A stretch of DNA of 9,834 nt from an uncultured Porphyromonadaceae bacterium (GCA_947175225.1 CAMWLX010000098.1:1-9834), one strand, 5' to 3'. Shown: positions 1 to 7,509, counted from the first letter of the stretch. Notes: generated by a model from the sequence alone, not told the origin. Translations and numbers: made by a program.

Positions 1-26
1 GTAATTTTGAGTCTGAATTAAGATAA
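1..26 (+). CDS. 3' tail of an upstream gene, probably xseA (partial)
   Basis: Only the last few codons of a + strand gene can lie here. Two frames stay open from the left edge: one ends in residues NFESELR with a TAA at 24-26, the other in VILSLN with a TAA at 19-21. The frame ending at 26 is preferred weakly because it leaves a tight 5-nt gap to xseB. In Bacteroidales the exonuclease VII large subunit xseA normally sits directly before xseB, so xseA is the expected identity, but that rests on gene order and not on recognisable sequence. Confidence 0.3.
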
Positions 27-31
27 AGATA

Positions 32-247
32 ATGAAAATGGAAAAGAAAGAAATGAAATATTCCGAAGCGATTGCCGAACTGGAGTCTATCACGGCGAAG
101 ATGCAAAGTCCTGAATGCGATATTGACTCTTTGGCTTCTCTTACCTCCAGGGCTTTGGAATTGCTCAAAATTTGCAAAGACAAGCTTTTCAAGACTGATG
201 AAGAAGTGCGTCGCTGTCTTGAAACGCTCTCTGGCTCCCTGAATTGA
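32..247 (+). CDS. xseB: Exodeoxyribonuclease VII small subunit XseB
   Basis: This 71-aa protein matches the size and pattern of the exonuclease VII small subunit. In complex with several XseB copies per XseA, that cytoplasmic enzyme degrades single-stranded DNA to oligonucleotides in repair and recombination. The family pattern is visible: Y-x-E-A-I-A-E-L-E near residue 10, a spacer containing D-I-D-S-L, then a second amphipathic helix with A-L-E-L-L-K-I-C-K-D-K-L, and a C-terminal T-D-E-E-V stretch with a short helix. These two helices form the coiled hairpin that binds XseA. ATG at 32 is used; ATGs at 38 and 53 are in frame and would trim only a lysine-rich, charged N-terminus, so the start is uncertain by up to seven residues. 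The gene probably shares a transcript with the gene to its left; GH115 follows after 24 nt. Confidence 0.9.
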   Translation: MKMEKKEMKYSEAIAELESITAKMQSPECDIDSLASLTSRALELLKICKDKLFKTDEEVRRCLETLSGSLN

Positions 248-271
248 TCCATAATTTTTACTAATCTACAT

Positions 272-2776
272 ATGAAACTTCGGTTCCTATTGCCATCTGT
301 TCTGCTTTTGTCATCCGTTCCTGTCTTTTCCATGGTCTGGTATGACGGAAATAATCCAGTTTCTTATTTTGTGTCTGCTGGCAGCGATCCAGTGGTGAAA
401 GTGGCATCTGATATGTTCGCTGAGGATATGGCGGCAGTCACTGGAGCATCCGCTATAGAAGAGGATATTGAAAAAGCTTCCATTCGGCTTTATCAGCTTG
501 ACACTGCTTCTGACTCTGAAATAAAGGCTGCCAAAGCTGCAGGAATAGACGTAAAGGCACTTCAGAACCTTACTGATGGATTTGCCATCAAGGTTTCTGA
601 CGGCGTGATTCATATAGCCGGGGCTAATGGCAGAGGGACGGCTTATGGTCTTCTTGAACTGAGCCGCAAAGCCGGCGTGTCTCCGTGGATATGGTGGGGG
701 GATGTGGTTCCTGTCAAGAAGGATATGTTGACTATTGAAGATGGTTTTTCTGAGATGCAAGGAGCATCTGTAGAGCGCAGAGGCATCTTCATCAATGATG
801 AAGACTGGTCGCTTCGCCCATGGAGTCATCTTAACTTCGAGCCTTCAGACAAGACTGAGATAGGAGCAAAAACATACAGAAAAATATTTGAACTCCTTCT
901 GCGACTACGCGCCAATACACTATGGCCGGCGATGCATGAGGGTACTACTGCATTCTTTATGGTAGATGGTGCAAAACAGCAGGCCGATAGCTGTGGTATT
1001 ATTATCGGAACTTCTCACTGCGAGCCTATGCTCAGGAACAATGTAGGGGAGTGGGATACTTCTAAACGAGGAAGGTTTAATTATAAGACCAATCGCGATG
1101 AAGTGCAAAGTTATTGGAAAGAGCGCTTGCAGGAAGTGAGGAATTCAAAAGCGGGGAATATTTTTACGATTGGAATGCGTGGAATTCACGACAGTTCGAT
1201 GGAAGGATATTCCACAACTCAAGAAAAATTGGAAGGATTGCAACAGGTGATTAACGACCAGCAATCTCTAATCAAAGAAAATATCGGAGACCCATCAAAA
1301 CAAGACCAAATTTTCGTGCCATATAAAGAGGTTCTCGAACTTTATGAGATGGGACTCGAAGTTCCTGAATATGTCACTCTTATGTGGTGTGACGACAACC
1401 ACGGCTACGTGACTCGACTGAGCGACGAAAAGGAGCAGAAGCGTAGTGGGGGAGGAGGAGTATACTATCATCTAAGCTATTGGGGACAACCGCATGATTA
1501 TCTATGGCTTACTACTACTCAGCCCGGTCTGATATGGCATCAGATGCGCGAAGCATACGATAAGAATGTAAGGAAACTCTGGATTGCGAATGTCCATGAT
1601 CCTAAAGTAGCAGGCTATGACCTTGAACTGTTTCTTGACATGGCATGGGATATTGACAGTGTGGATGCTTCATCAATTCGCAGTCATTACAAAGCATGGC
1701 TAACTCGTCAGTTTGGTGAAAAGGCTGCTGAATTGATCTTCCCGGTCATGCACGATTTCTACCGTCTGTGTGGTCAGCGTAAACCGGAATTTATGGGGTG
1801 GTCGCAAGTAGAGAAGGATAGAAATCTTTACGAGCGTCGTCTGACGCCTGTGAGAACATCAGAATTCAATCCTAATGAATTTGGCAATGAACTTGAGCGA
1901 TACGTGTCGGAATTCAATAGGGCATCCTATGTGGTAGACTATGCTACGAAATTTGTAGACCCATCGCTTTATGATGCCTATTATGCTGCTATAATTTATC
2001 CTGTATGCGCTTCTGCAGCCCACGCAAGATCATTACTCAAAGCTCAGGAAGCTCGTGCATTAGCTTCAGGACGCAATAGTGCCAAAGATAGAGCTGCTCT
2101 TGAAGAGAAAATAAAGCAAGCTTGCGCCGAGAGCCAAAGGGCTTATCAAGAAGTCAGAAAGCTTACGGAATATTACAATGATGTGGTCTCTGATGGCAAG
2201 TGGAAAGGAAGTATGGATATGCGGCCTCGTGATTTACCAGTATTCTTTGCTCCTAATCTCCCTCTAATTCTGACTGACAGCGAGATGCAGAAGTATCCAA
2301 CTCCTGACGTTGTGAATCCCTTGTCACCAAATGCTGGAAAGGTTGTGGCTGTAAATGCAGATTCATTTAGCAATGTTAAAGGAACAGCCACTCCGGTTGG
2401 TATGTTGGGTCACAGTATGAATGCTGTTGCTCTTGGCAAGGGAAGCACATTGACATATGATTTTGAAGTGGCAGAAGGAAGTGATGGTGTCATAAGGATT
2501 GCGGCTATTCCTACTCATGCTATTGATGGTGTTGAAGTGAGGTATAGCGTAAGTATTGATGGCTCTAAACCTGAAGTATTCAGCTTGAAAGAACCATTTC
2601 GCTCAGAACGTTGGAAAGAGAATGTCATGCGAGGGCAGACATTAAGGATAGTTCCAGCATCTTTGAAGGCAGGCAAGCATAAGCTTGAGATAAAGGCTCT
2701 CGATGAGAATGTCGTCATTGACCAATGGATGTGGGATCCTGAACCAAATCGGCGTTTTTATCTCTTCCCCATCTAA
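272..2776 (+). CDS. Secreted GH115 family alpha-glucuronidase (xylan side-chain removal)
   Basis: The 834-aa protein belongs to glycoside hydrolase family 115, whose characterised members release (4-O-methyl)-glucuronic acid from glucuronoxylan, including from internal xylose units. Residues 1-20 form a type I signal peptide ending in V-F-S with no lipobox cysteine, so the protein should be periplasmic or secreted and not a surface lipoprotein. An N-terminal alpha/beta domain (about 28-160) has the G-x-x-x-R-G-T-A-Y-G-L-L-E-L-S segment at 117-131. The barrel follows, with family-typical stretches RGIFINDEDW (170-179), LRANTLWPAMHE (212-223), GTSHCEPM (246-253), FTIGMRGIHD (298-307) and LMWCDDNHGY (370-379). 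A helical region (about 460-645) and a C-terminal beta-sandwich (about 695-825) complete the usual architecture, and the length is normal. No SusC/SusD, xylanase or sensor gene is visible beside it. No TAnnTTTG promoter lies in the 24-nt gap after xseB, so read-through from xseB is possible. Family is confident; the exact substrate is inferred. Confidence 0.93.
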   Translation: MKLRFLLPSVLLLSSVPVFSMVWYDGNNPVSYFVSAGSDPVVKVASDMFAEDMAAVTGASAIEEDIEKASIRLYQLDTASDSEIKAAKAAGIDVKALQNLTDGFAIKVSDGVIHIAGANGRGTAYGLLELSRKAGVSPWIWWGDVVPVKKDMLTIEDGFSEMQGASVERRGIFINDEDWSLRPWSHLNFEPSDKTEIGAKTYRKIFELLLRLRANTLWPAMHEGTTAFFMVDGAKQQADSCGIIIGTSHCEPMLRNNVGEWDTSKRGRFNYKTNRDEVQSYWKERLQEVRNSKAGNIFTIGMRGIHDSSMEGYSTTQEKLEGLQQVINDQQSLIKENIGDPSKQDQIFVPYKEVLELYEMGLEVPEYVTLMWCDDNHGYVTRLSDEKEQKRSGGGGVYYHLSYWGQPHDYLWLTTTQPGLIWHQMREAYDKNVRKLWIANVHDPKVAGYDLELFLDMAWDIDSVDASSIRSHYKAWLTRQFGEKAAELIFPVMHDFYRLCGQRKPEFMGWSQVEKDRNLYERRLTPVRTSEFNPNEFGNELERYVSEFNRASYVVDYATKFVDPSLYDAYYAAIIYPVCASAAHARSLLKAQEARALASGRNSAKDRAALEEKIKQACAESQRAYQEVRKLTEYYNDVVSDGKWKGSMDMRPRDLPVFFAPNLPLILTDSEMQKYPTPDVVNPLSPNAGKVVAVNADSFSNVKGTATPVGMLGHSMNAVALGKGSTLTYDFEVAEGSDGVIRIAAIPTHAIDGVEVRYSVSIDGSKPEVFSLKEPFRSERWKENVMRGQTLRIVPASLKAGKHKLEIKALDENVVIDQWMWDPEPNRRFYLFPI

Positions 2777-2811
2777 TGCGCTTAATATAATCAAATTGAT
2801 TTCGGCATTTT

Positions 2812-3747
2812 TTATTTCAGTTTTATCATTCTTCCTATAGGGAGGGGTGCTGATTCGCTCAGCATATTCAGCTGACAAAGTCGCATCACTGATATTCCAG
2901 CCTGTCGGGCTATACTTTCTAAAGTGTCACCGTATCTCACAATATAAGTGTTTTCTTTCTTCAATGATTTTGACTGATGTGAGTAGGTCGGTCCTTTGGT
3001 GGTTTTCACTGCCGTCGCCGGAGTGTCCTCATGCCAATATACAGTTCCATAAAAATCAAACAGTAACATCGGATCTACTGCAACTCCCCCCAATCTTGTT
3101 TCAAAATGGAGGTGGGGACCCGTGCTATTGCCTGTGTTCCCTCCTATCGCCAATGGTTGACCGGCGGATACGAATTGTCCTTGACTGACGAGGGCATATT
3201 GTAGATGACCGTATACAGTCTCCATTCCATCCGGATGAGCCATCACTACATAGTGTCCGTATCCATTTGCATCATAAGAAATTTGCTTCACTGTTCCGCT
3301 AATAGCGGCTCTCACGGTGTCGCCTATATTCAAACTAAGATCTACCCCATGGTGTACTCTCTGAAACTGAGGCCTCCAACCAAATTTAGAAGTAATGATG
3401 CCTGTCACCGGGCGGAAGAAATCTTGTCGTCCCAAGGTAGGTTGGAAGAAACCGTCTTGTCCATAGTCAAAGTCATAGTCATCTCGTCGTAAAGATTGCA
3501 ATGCTTGCCTGTTCATCGATTTCAGTAGTCCATCAAGGTAATCCAAGCTTATGTCCTTCTTGACAGTGCGTGGACGGTATGTTTGCTTGTTTTCAAATCC
3601 TCTTCCTTTTACATCGCCCGATATTTGCAATGTGTCGATGGATGCAGCGACAGCCGCCACAAGAGCCGACAATTCGTCGGCTTTTGTGGCGGAAGTTGTT
3701 GTGGCTATCACAGCGAGTGTGAGAAATAAGGTCTTTATTCTGTTCAA
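2812..3747 (-). CDS. M23 (LytM-type) zinc peptidase with C-terminal LysM domain
   Basis: This 311-aa exported protein is a probable peptidoglycan endopeptidase. A signal peptide covers about residues 1-23 (hydrophobic core LFLTLAVIA). The M23 domain spans about 112-230. It shows SKFGWRP at 120-126, the zinc-binding H-x3-D (His132, Asp136) within HHGVDLS, and the HLH motif at 212-214, so all expected zinc and catalytic residues are present and the enzyme is probably active. A LysM domain (about 267-311, starting YIVRYGDTLESIA) should bind glycan strands. The gene is last in the export operon and ends 35 nt from the convergent GH115 stop. The start is unusual: it is a TTG at 3747-3745, one base after the wzz stop at 3751-3749. 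No ATG exists in this frame between the upstream in-frame TAA (3783-3781) and Met79, and starting at Met79 would discard the signal peptide. An AAAAGGGA stretch in the wzz tail could act as ribosome binding site. Function in polysaccharide export is inferred from position. Confidence 0.88.
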   Translation of the reverse strand: MNRIKTLFLTLAVIATTTSATKADELSALVAAVAASIDTLQISGDVKGRGFENKQTYRPRTVKKDISLDYLDGLLKSMNRQALQSLRRDDYDFDYGQDGFFQPTLGRQDFFRPVTGIITSKFGWRPQFQRVHHGVDLSLNIGDTVRAAISGTVKQISYDANGYGHYVVMAHPDGMETVYGHLQYALVSQGQFVSAGQPLAIGGNTGNSTGPHLHFETRLGGVAVDPMLLFDFYGTVYWHEDTPATAVKTTKGPTYSHQSKSLKKENTYIVRYGDTLESIARQAGISVMRLCQLNMLSESAPLPIGRMIKLK

Positions 3748-3748
3748 A

Positions 3749-4912
3749 TTAATTTCCCTTTTCTTCGTTTTTTTTGTTCTTTAGTTCTTCTACAAGGGAT
3801 TGTCCATATAGAATCCATGCCGAGCATGCTACAAATGCTAAAAATACGAAACCTACTAATATCAGTACTTTGCGGGGGGCTGATGGTTTAATAGGTACTG
3901 AAGGGGGAGAGACAATTGCATATACCGGGGTATTTTCCTGCACTTTGGCTTTTGCCATTTGCACTTGTTGAGCGGTCTGATTGTAGAGATTGAAAGCAAG
4001 GGTAGCTTCATTCTGCAATCGCTCTCGGGTAGTCTGTGCAGAATGCAAGATCACTCCATTATTGCGGTCAAGGTAATCAGCATATTTTTGCTGAGCCTTG
4101 TAATAATTGTCCTTTGCTTCAAGGTTGAGCAATTCGGCATATTCAAGGTCTTTTCGAGCCTTGTTAGTACGATAGTCGGTAATATATTCTTGAAGTCTGT
4201 TGACTACTGTATCAGCGATAGTCGCAGATATCAAAGGATCCTGCATTACAACTGATATTGTAATGACTGCTGTCTTTGTGTCTACAGATGCCGTTACCCT
4301 CTCTCTAAGGGCTTTTACAATCTTGTCTTCAGCCTTGGTCAGCTGGAATGTGTCAGTCGGCTTGTTAGGATCTACTTCCTCATCATCTGATGGTCTTAGC
4401 AGATCTATGACTTTGAAAGGTAAAGACATGAGGAAAGACCACCAAGGAGAGCGCACATCTTCCTCCATATATTCTTTCAAAGGAATTTTCTTTTCGCCAT
4501 CTTTATCTTCGACCGGAACGTTGAAAAGTCCAACAAGGAAAGGCACCGAACTCACTACATCCGGATAAAGAGTTGGATTTACAGCATCACCTCCAGATTG
4601 GTTGTTGGTTCCAATGCCAACCATTGCTGCCATTGCTCCAAGACTGCCACCAATTTTTTGGTTGTTGCCCATCTCAGGAGCAAGCGTAACATCAGTAGTA
4701 TATTCACGTGGAATACTGAATGCGACTATAAGACCTAAAATGGCACCAATGAAACACCATATACATATCTTCTTCTTCTGGTTCCATAGTTTCATCGCCA
4801 GTTCAAGCAGGTCTATCTCCTGCTCGTCTTCTGTCCCATCTTGCGCGTAATTATTATTGTCTTCGATGGTACGGAGTTTTATTTCGTCGTCTTTATGATC
4901 GTTATTAGCCAT
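3749..4912 (-). CDS. Wzz-type polysaccharide chain-length / co-polymerase protein without kinase domain
   Basis: The 387-aa inner-membrane protein has the classic polysaccharide co-polymerase layout. A charged cytoplasmic N-terminus (1-48) with D-L-L-E-L-A-M-K-L-W just before the membrane leads to a first transmembrane helix (about 49-67). A large periplasmic domain follows, with a glycine-rich stretch (88-108) and a long helical, coiled-coil-like region (about 228-330). The Pro-rich segment SPPSVPIKPSAPRK (335-348) precedes the second transmembrane helix (about 349-369), and the protein ends in a short Lys/Glu-rich cytoplasmic tail. Members of this family set O-antigen, capsule or exopolysaccharide chain length and link synthesis to outer-membrane export. 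The tail ends soon after the second helix, so no BY-kinase (Walker) domain is fused. It follows the SLBB gene by 23 nt and abuts the M23 gene. Near its 3' end an A8 run (3775-3768) covers codons 380-382. The symbol wzz is withheld because its polymer is unknown. Confidence 0.88.
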   Translation of the reverse strand: MANNDHKDDEIKLRTIEDNNNYAQDGTEDEQEIDLLELAMKLWNQKKKICIWCFIGAILGLIVAFSIPREYTTDVTLAPEMGNNQKIGGSLGAMAAMVGIGTNNQSGGDAVNPTLYPDVVSSVPFLVGLFNVPVEDKDGEKKIPLKEYMEEDVRSPWWSFLMSLPFKVIDLLRPSDDEEVDPNKPTDTFQLTKAEDKIVKALRERVTASVDTKTAVITISVVMQDPLISATIADTVVNRLQEYITDYRTNKARKDLEYAELLNLEAKDNYYKAQQKYADYLDRNNGVILHSAQTTRERLQNEATLAFNLYNQTAQQVQMAKAKVQENTPVYAIVSPPSVPIKPSAPRKVLILVGFVFLAFVACSAWILYGQSLVEELKNKKNEEKGN

Positions 4913-4935
4913 GATTTAATGGGATTTTTAAGACT

Positions 4936-7314
4936 TTATCTTTTAGACATAGTAACAATTGCTGCTGCCAAAGTAGCCAACGATCCGACTGAGCTTGCCA
5001 CAGCGATGACCTTGTTCCAGTCGAAATCCTTATCAGGCTTGGCAGGCACGATGATATTGCTACCCGGTTCGATGCGGGTCTTTCTGTTGATTTTAGCAAT
5101 CGTACCGTTCATGTATACGACATAAGCCTTGTTCTTTCTTGCCCTTTCACCGAATCCGCCGGCTTGGTCTACATAATAGCTCAATTTCTTTCCCGGCATA
5201 TAGATTACTGTATTCGGATACATCACCTCGCCAGAAATTTTCACTGTACTCTGTAGTTCCGGAATGAAGATGCGGTCGTGGGGTTGAAGCACGAAGTCGT
5301 AAGTACTTCCGGGATTATCAATCGCTTTCTGCAAGTCAATACCTACTGTATATCTTCTTGAGATCTCAAGTTTTTGGATGGAAATGGAGTCTTCACTTTC
5401 CTGATTTGCACGAGCAAGGCGGACTGTCTCCTGATTTGCCATCATCTCATCGTCGGTTCTGTCTCGTTCCAAATATGCTCCTTGAATATATGCACTTTCA
5501 AGAATGCCACCTGCGCGTTTTACGACATCGGAAATGCGTTCGTTGCGTGATTCCAAAACGTAGTTGCCGGGAAAGAGGATTTCTCCACTGATGGTAACTG
5601 TGGTCTGAGGAGTATATGTTGGGCTTTTTCTTACTTGAATCAAGTCGTATGGCTTAAGCAAGAATCCTTTTCCATTGCCTGCTGCTATGCCATTTTCTAT
5701 ATTTACAGTATATGTTTCGGCAAGTTGAGTTGTAGCGTCGGTAGCTGACTGATCTACTATTCGACGCGAGATTTCAACCCGTGCAGTTGAAGCGCCTTCA
5801 CGAAGTCCTCCAGCTTGAAGAATCAGGTCTTCCAAAGTTGTCCCTTCTGCATAAGGATATGTGCCGGGTGAATTTACGAGACCTTGGATTGTGAATCCTC
5901 CTCGTTCTGTGATGGCATTGACATTTATGATTGTGATGATATCGTTTTTGCGGAGTTCGATGTCGGCAGCTGAGCCATTCATAATGTCGCCAAGATTTAT
6001 TGCCAATATCTCGAGAGAACGGTCCGGCTTTTCTCGATACATCAATGCTCTGTCAAGATAAGCATCGTCAGTAAGCCCTTCTGCTGTCTGAATCAACTGG
6101 CGAAGGGTCTTTACATTTTCTCCGATTGCATATGTGCCAGGACGATAGACAGAACCTCCTATCTCAACTTTATTGGTGAATTCATCTGTCACAACGCCCA
6201 CGGAGATGACATCGCCATCTTTAAGATTGTAGGATGTATAGTCAGAGCGGTCTACAGTATTGAGCTCTTTGTCAATGCCGTTAAGACGCAAGACGCGTAC
6301 AACGTCGCTGTAAGCATCCCCTGTGAAGCCACCTGCATACTCTATAAGTTTTGAAAGGCTTTCGTTGTCTTTGAGCTCGTAGAACATCGGGCGTTTCACA
6401 TTTCCTTCGATATGGACAAGTTCGTTATAAGGAGGCACAATGATGACGTCGCCCTCTTGCAGACGCACATTGCCCACATCCTTACCATTAAAAAGGAAGT
6501 CATAGACGTCGATAGAAGAAATCTTCTTTCCGTTGCGGTAGATATATATATTTCTGACCGAACCTATATCATTGATGCCTCCTGCGTTGTAAAGGGCATG
6601 GAAAGCATTTGAAAACGGGGATATACGGAATGTGCCAGGTCTTCTTACTTCTCCGAGTACATCAATCTGGATAGAGCGTATCTGTCCGAGAGTAAGATTG
6701 ATATCGGTCTCGCTGCCAACTCCGGAATATTTCTTTGCAAATATATTTTTGAGTTGTTTGTTAGCTTCGTCTACTGTAAGACCATTGAGATATACCGGAC
6801 CAAGCTGGGAAATCATGATGCGGCCATCAGGCGATATCTGTTGGCGGATATTATCTTCACTGACACCCCATATGTCGATTATGACTTCATCTCCAGGACC
6901 AAGACGATAGTTCTTTGGAGTAGCCATATTGGAGTTCGGCTCGAAAGAGAGTCCTCTTGTATTGAAGATATCATGTCCGTAGATTAACTTCCTTGCAGAT
7001 GTAGTCTCATCTACGTCTTCTACAGCGTGGTTATCTTGTTCGCTCTCGGCCTCTTCCTGACGGAGTCGTGAGCGGAGAGCACCTCCGGTAGTGGCATTGA
7101 CCTCAGTGTTTCTTTCTTCCTCATACTGTGCACGTATTCGTCTGATCTGTTCGGCAGTTACGCCTTGTGCCAGAAGTTCTTTGCCAATTTGATTCTGCGA
7201 CTTGCCGGTAGCTGCCTCTGTCTTGATATAGGCGATCACTTGCTCGTCGGTGAGTGCCATTGCCGGAAGGGCAATAAGCAACATCAATGGGACTAATAAA
7301 CGGGTTACCTTCAT
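4936..7314 (-). CDS. Poly_export/SLBB-domain polysaccharide export protein (Wza-like, six SLBB-like repeats)
   Basis: The 792-aa protein is the probable periplasmic/outer-membrane conduit of a polysaccharide export system. Residues 1-20 are a type I signal peptide ending A-M-A; there is no lipobox cysteine, unlike E. coli Wza. A short helical segment (about 22-68) of unclear function and a charged linker (70-105) precede the Poly_export domain (about 134-210, beginning NYRLGPGDEVIIDIWG). Six SLBB-like units follow, each with a G-x-V/I-x-x-P-G-T-Y/F-like strand and later an A-G-G turn. They start near 216, 301, 383, 475, 574 and 691; the last two are more divergent. Wza has two such units. A hydrophobic C-terminal helix lies at about 768-787, followed by Lys-Arg. 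The ATG at 7314 has AAGGAT just upstream, and the Bacteroidota-type promoter at 7356-7387 serves it. It leads an operon with the Wzz-type and M23 genes. The family is clear; the exported polymer is not. Confidence 0.92.
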   Translation of the reverse strand: MKVTRLLVPLMLLIALPAMALTDEQVIAYIKTEAATGKSQNQIGKELLAQGVTAEQIRRIRAQYEEERNTEVNATTGGALRSRLRQEEAESEQDNHAVEDVDETTSARKLIYGHDIFNTRGLSFEPNSNMATPKNYRLGPGDEVIIDIWGVSEDNIRQQISPDGRIMISQLGPVYLNGLTVDEANKQLKNIFAKKYSGVGSETDINLTLGQIRSIQIDVLGEVRRPGTFRISPFSNAFHALYNAGGINDIGSVRNIYIYRNGKKISSIDVYDFLFNGKDVGNVRLQEGDVIIVPPYNELVHIEGNVKRPMFYELKDNESLSKLIEYAGGFTGDAYSDVVRVLRLNGIDKELNTVDRSDYTSYNLKDGDVISVGVVTDEFTNKVEIGGSVYRPGTYAIGENVKTLRQLIQTAEGLTDDAYLDRALMYREKPDRSLEILAINLGDIMNGSAADIELRKNDIITIINVNAITERGGFTIQGLVNSPGTYPYAEGTTLEDLILQAGGLREGASTARVEISRRIVDQSATDATTQLAETYTVNIENGIAAGNGKGFLLKPYDLIQVRKSPTYTPQTTVTISGEILFPGNYVLESRNERISDVVKRAGGILESAYIQGAYLERDRTDDEMMANQETVRLARANQESEDSISIQKLEISRRYTVGIDLQKAIDNPGSTYDFVLQPHDRIFIPELQSTVKISGEVMYPNTVIYMPGKKLSYYVDQAGGFGERARKNKAYVVYMNGTIAKINRKTRIEPGSNIIVPAKPDKDFDWNKVIAVASSVGSLATLAAAIVTMSKR

Positions 7315-7355
7315 ATCCTTATTTTAGTTGTTTTCGTTGTATGCAATAATTTTCG

Positions 7356-7387
7356 CAAAATTAATAAAAAATCCAATTATAGGCAAT
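7356..7387 (-). promoter_or_regulatory. Bacteroidota-type promoter for the polysaccharide export operon
   Basis: On the - strand, TAATTTTG (7363-7356) fits the -7 consensus TAnnTTTG. ATTG (7387-7384) sits 20 nt upstream as a near-consensus -33 element (TTTG). Transcription would begin near 7349, giving a leader of roughly 35 nt before the SLBB start at 7314. The direct repeat caattat (7374-7380 and 7384-7390) overlaps the -33 region and could bind a regulator. No inverted repeats flank the promoter, so an invertible phase switch is not indicated. Confidence 0.7.
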
Positions 7388-7390
7388 TAT
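7374..7390. repeat. Two caattat direct repeats, 10 bp apart, at the -33 element
   Basis: The heptamer caattat occurs at 7374-7380 and 7384-7390, exactly one helical turn apart (ATAATTG on the - strand). The upstream copy contains the -33 element of the export-operon promoter. Such spacing suits a regulator contacting one DNA face, but in A+T-rich DNA a chance match is possible. Confidence 0.35.
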
Positions 7391-7445
7391 TATCGTCTCT
7401 TTTTTCACTTTTTTGATTATTTCCTCATTGATGATTGTTCCAAAG

Positions 7446-7485
7446 GTCGGGATTTGTCTTTGCGGAAGATACAAAAAATCCCGAC
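7446..7485 (-). other. Alternative stem competing with the tRNA-Ser terminator
   Basis: Segment 7446-7455 (gtcgggattt) is the exact reverse complement of 7476-7485 (aaatcccgac), giving a perfect 10-bp stem with a 20-nt loop. The same 7476-7485 bases form part of the 3' arm of the tRNA-Ser terminator on the - strand, so the two hairpins are mutually exclusive. Whether this acts as a regulatory switch or is a relic of a small duplication cannot be decided by eye. Confidence 0.4.
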
Positions 7486-7509
7486 AGCCATTGTAGGCTA
7501 TCGGGATTT
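7473..7509 (-). terminator. Rho-independent terminator of the tRNA-Ser transcript
   Basis: On the - strand, AAATCCCGATAGCC (7509-7496) pairs with GGCTGTCGGGATTT (7489-7476) over 14 bp around a 6-nt loop, and the arm runs into six T (7478-7473). One position reads as a G-U pair on the - strand but as a C-A mismatch on the + strand, so the hairpin is better formed in - strand RNA. It begins 2 nt after the tRNA 3' end and separates the tRNA unit from the export operon. Confidence 0.85.

Noticed and set aside
311..829. 172-codon open frame on the - strand inside GH115
   Set aside because: It is antisense to a well-supported gene, has no recognisable domain or start context, and its composition is that of a shadow frame.
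2777..2811. Bidirectional terminator between GH115 and the M23 gene
   Set aside because: The 35-nt gap holds only an A/T palindrome (aatcaaattgatt) with no room for a loop and no G+C-rich stem.
7356..7485. Invertible promoter of the kind that controls Bacteroides capsule operons
   Set aside because: The only good inverted repeat nearby (7446-7455 / 7476-7485) spans just 20 nt and does not enclose the promoter; no invertase gene is present.
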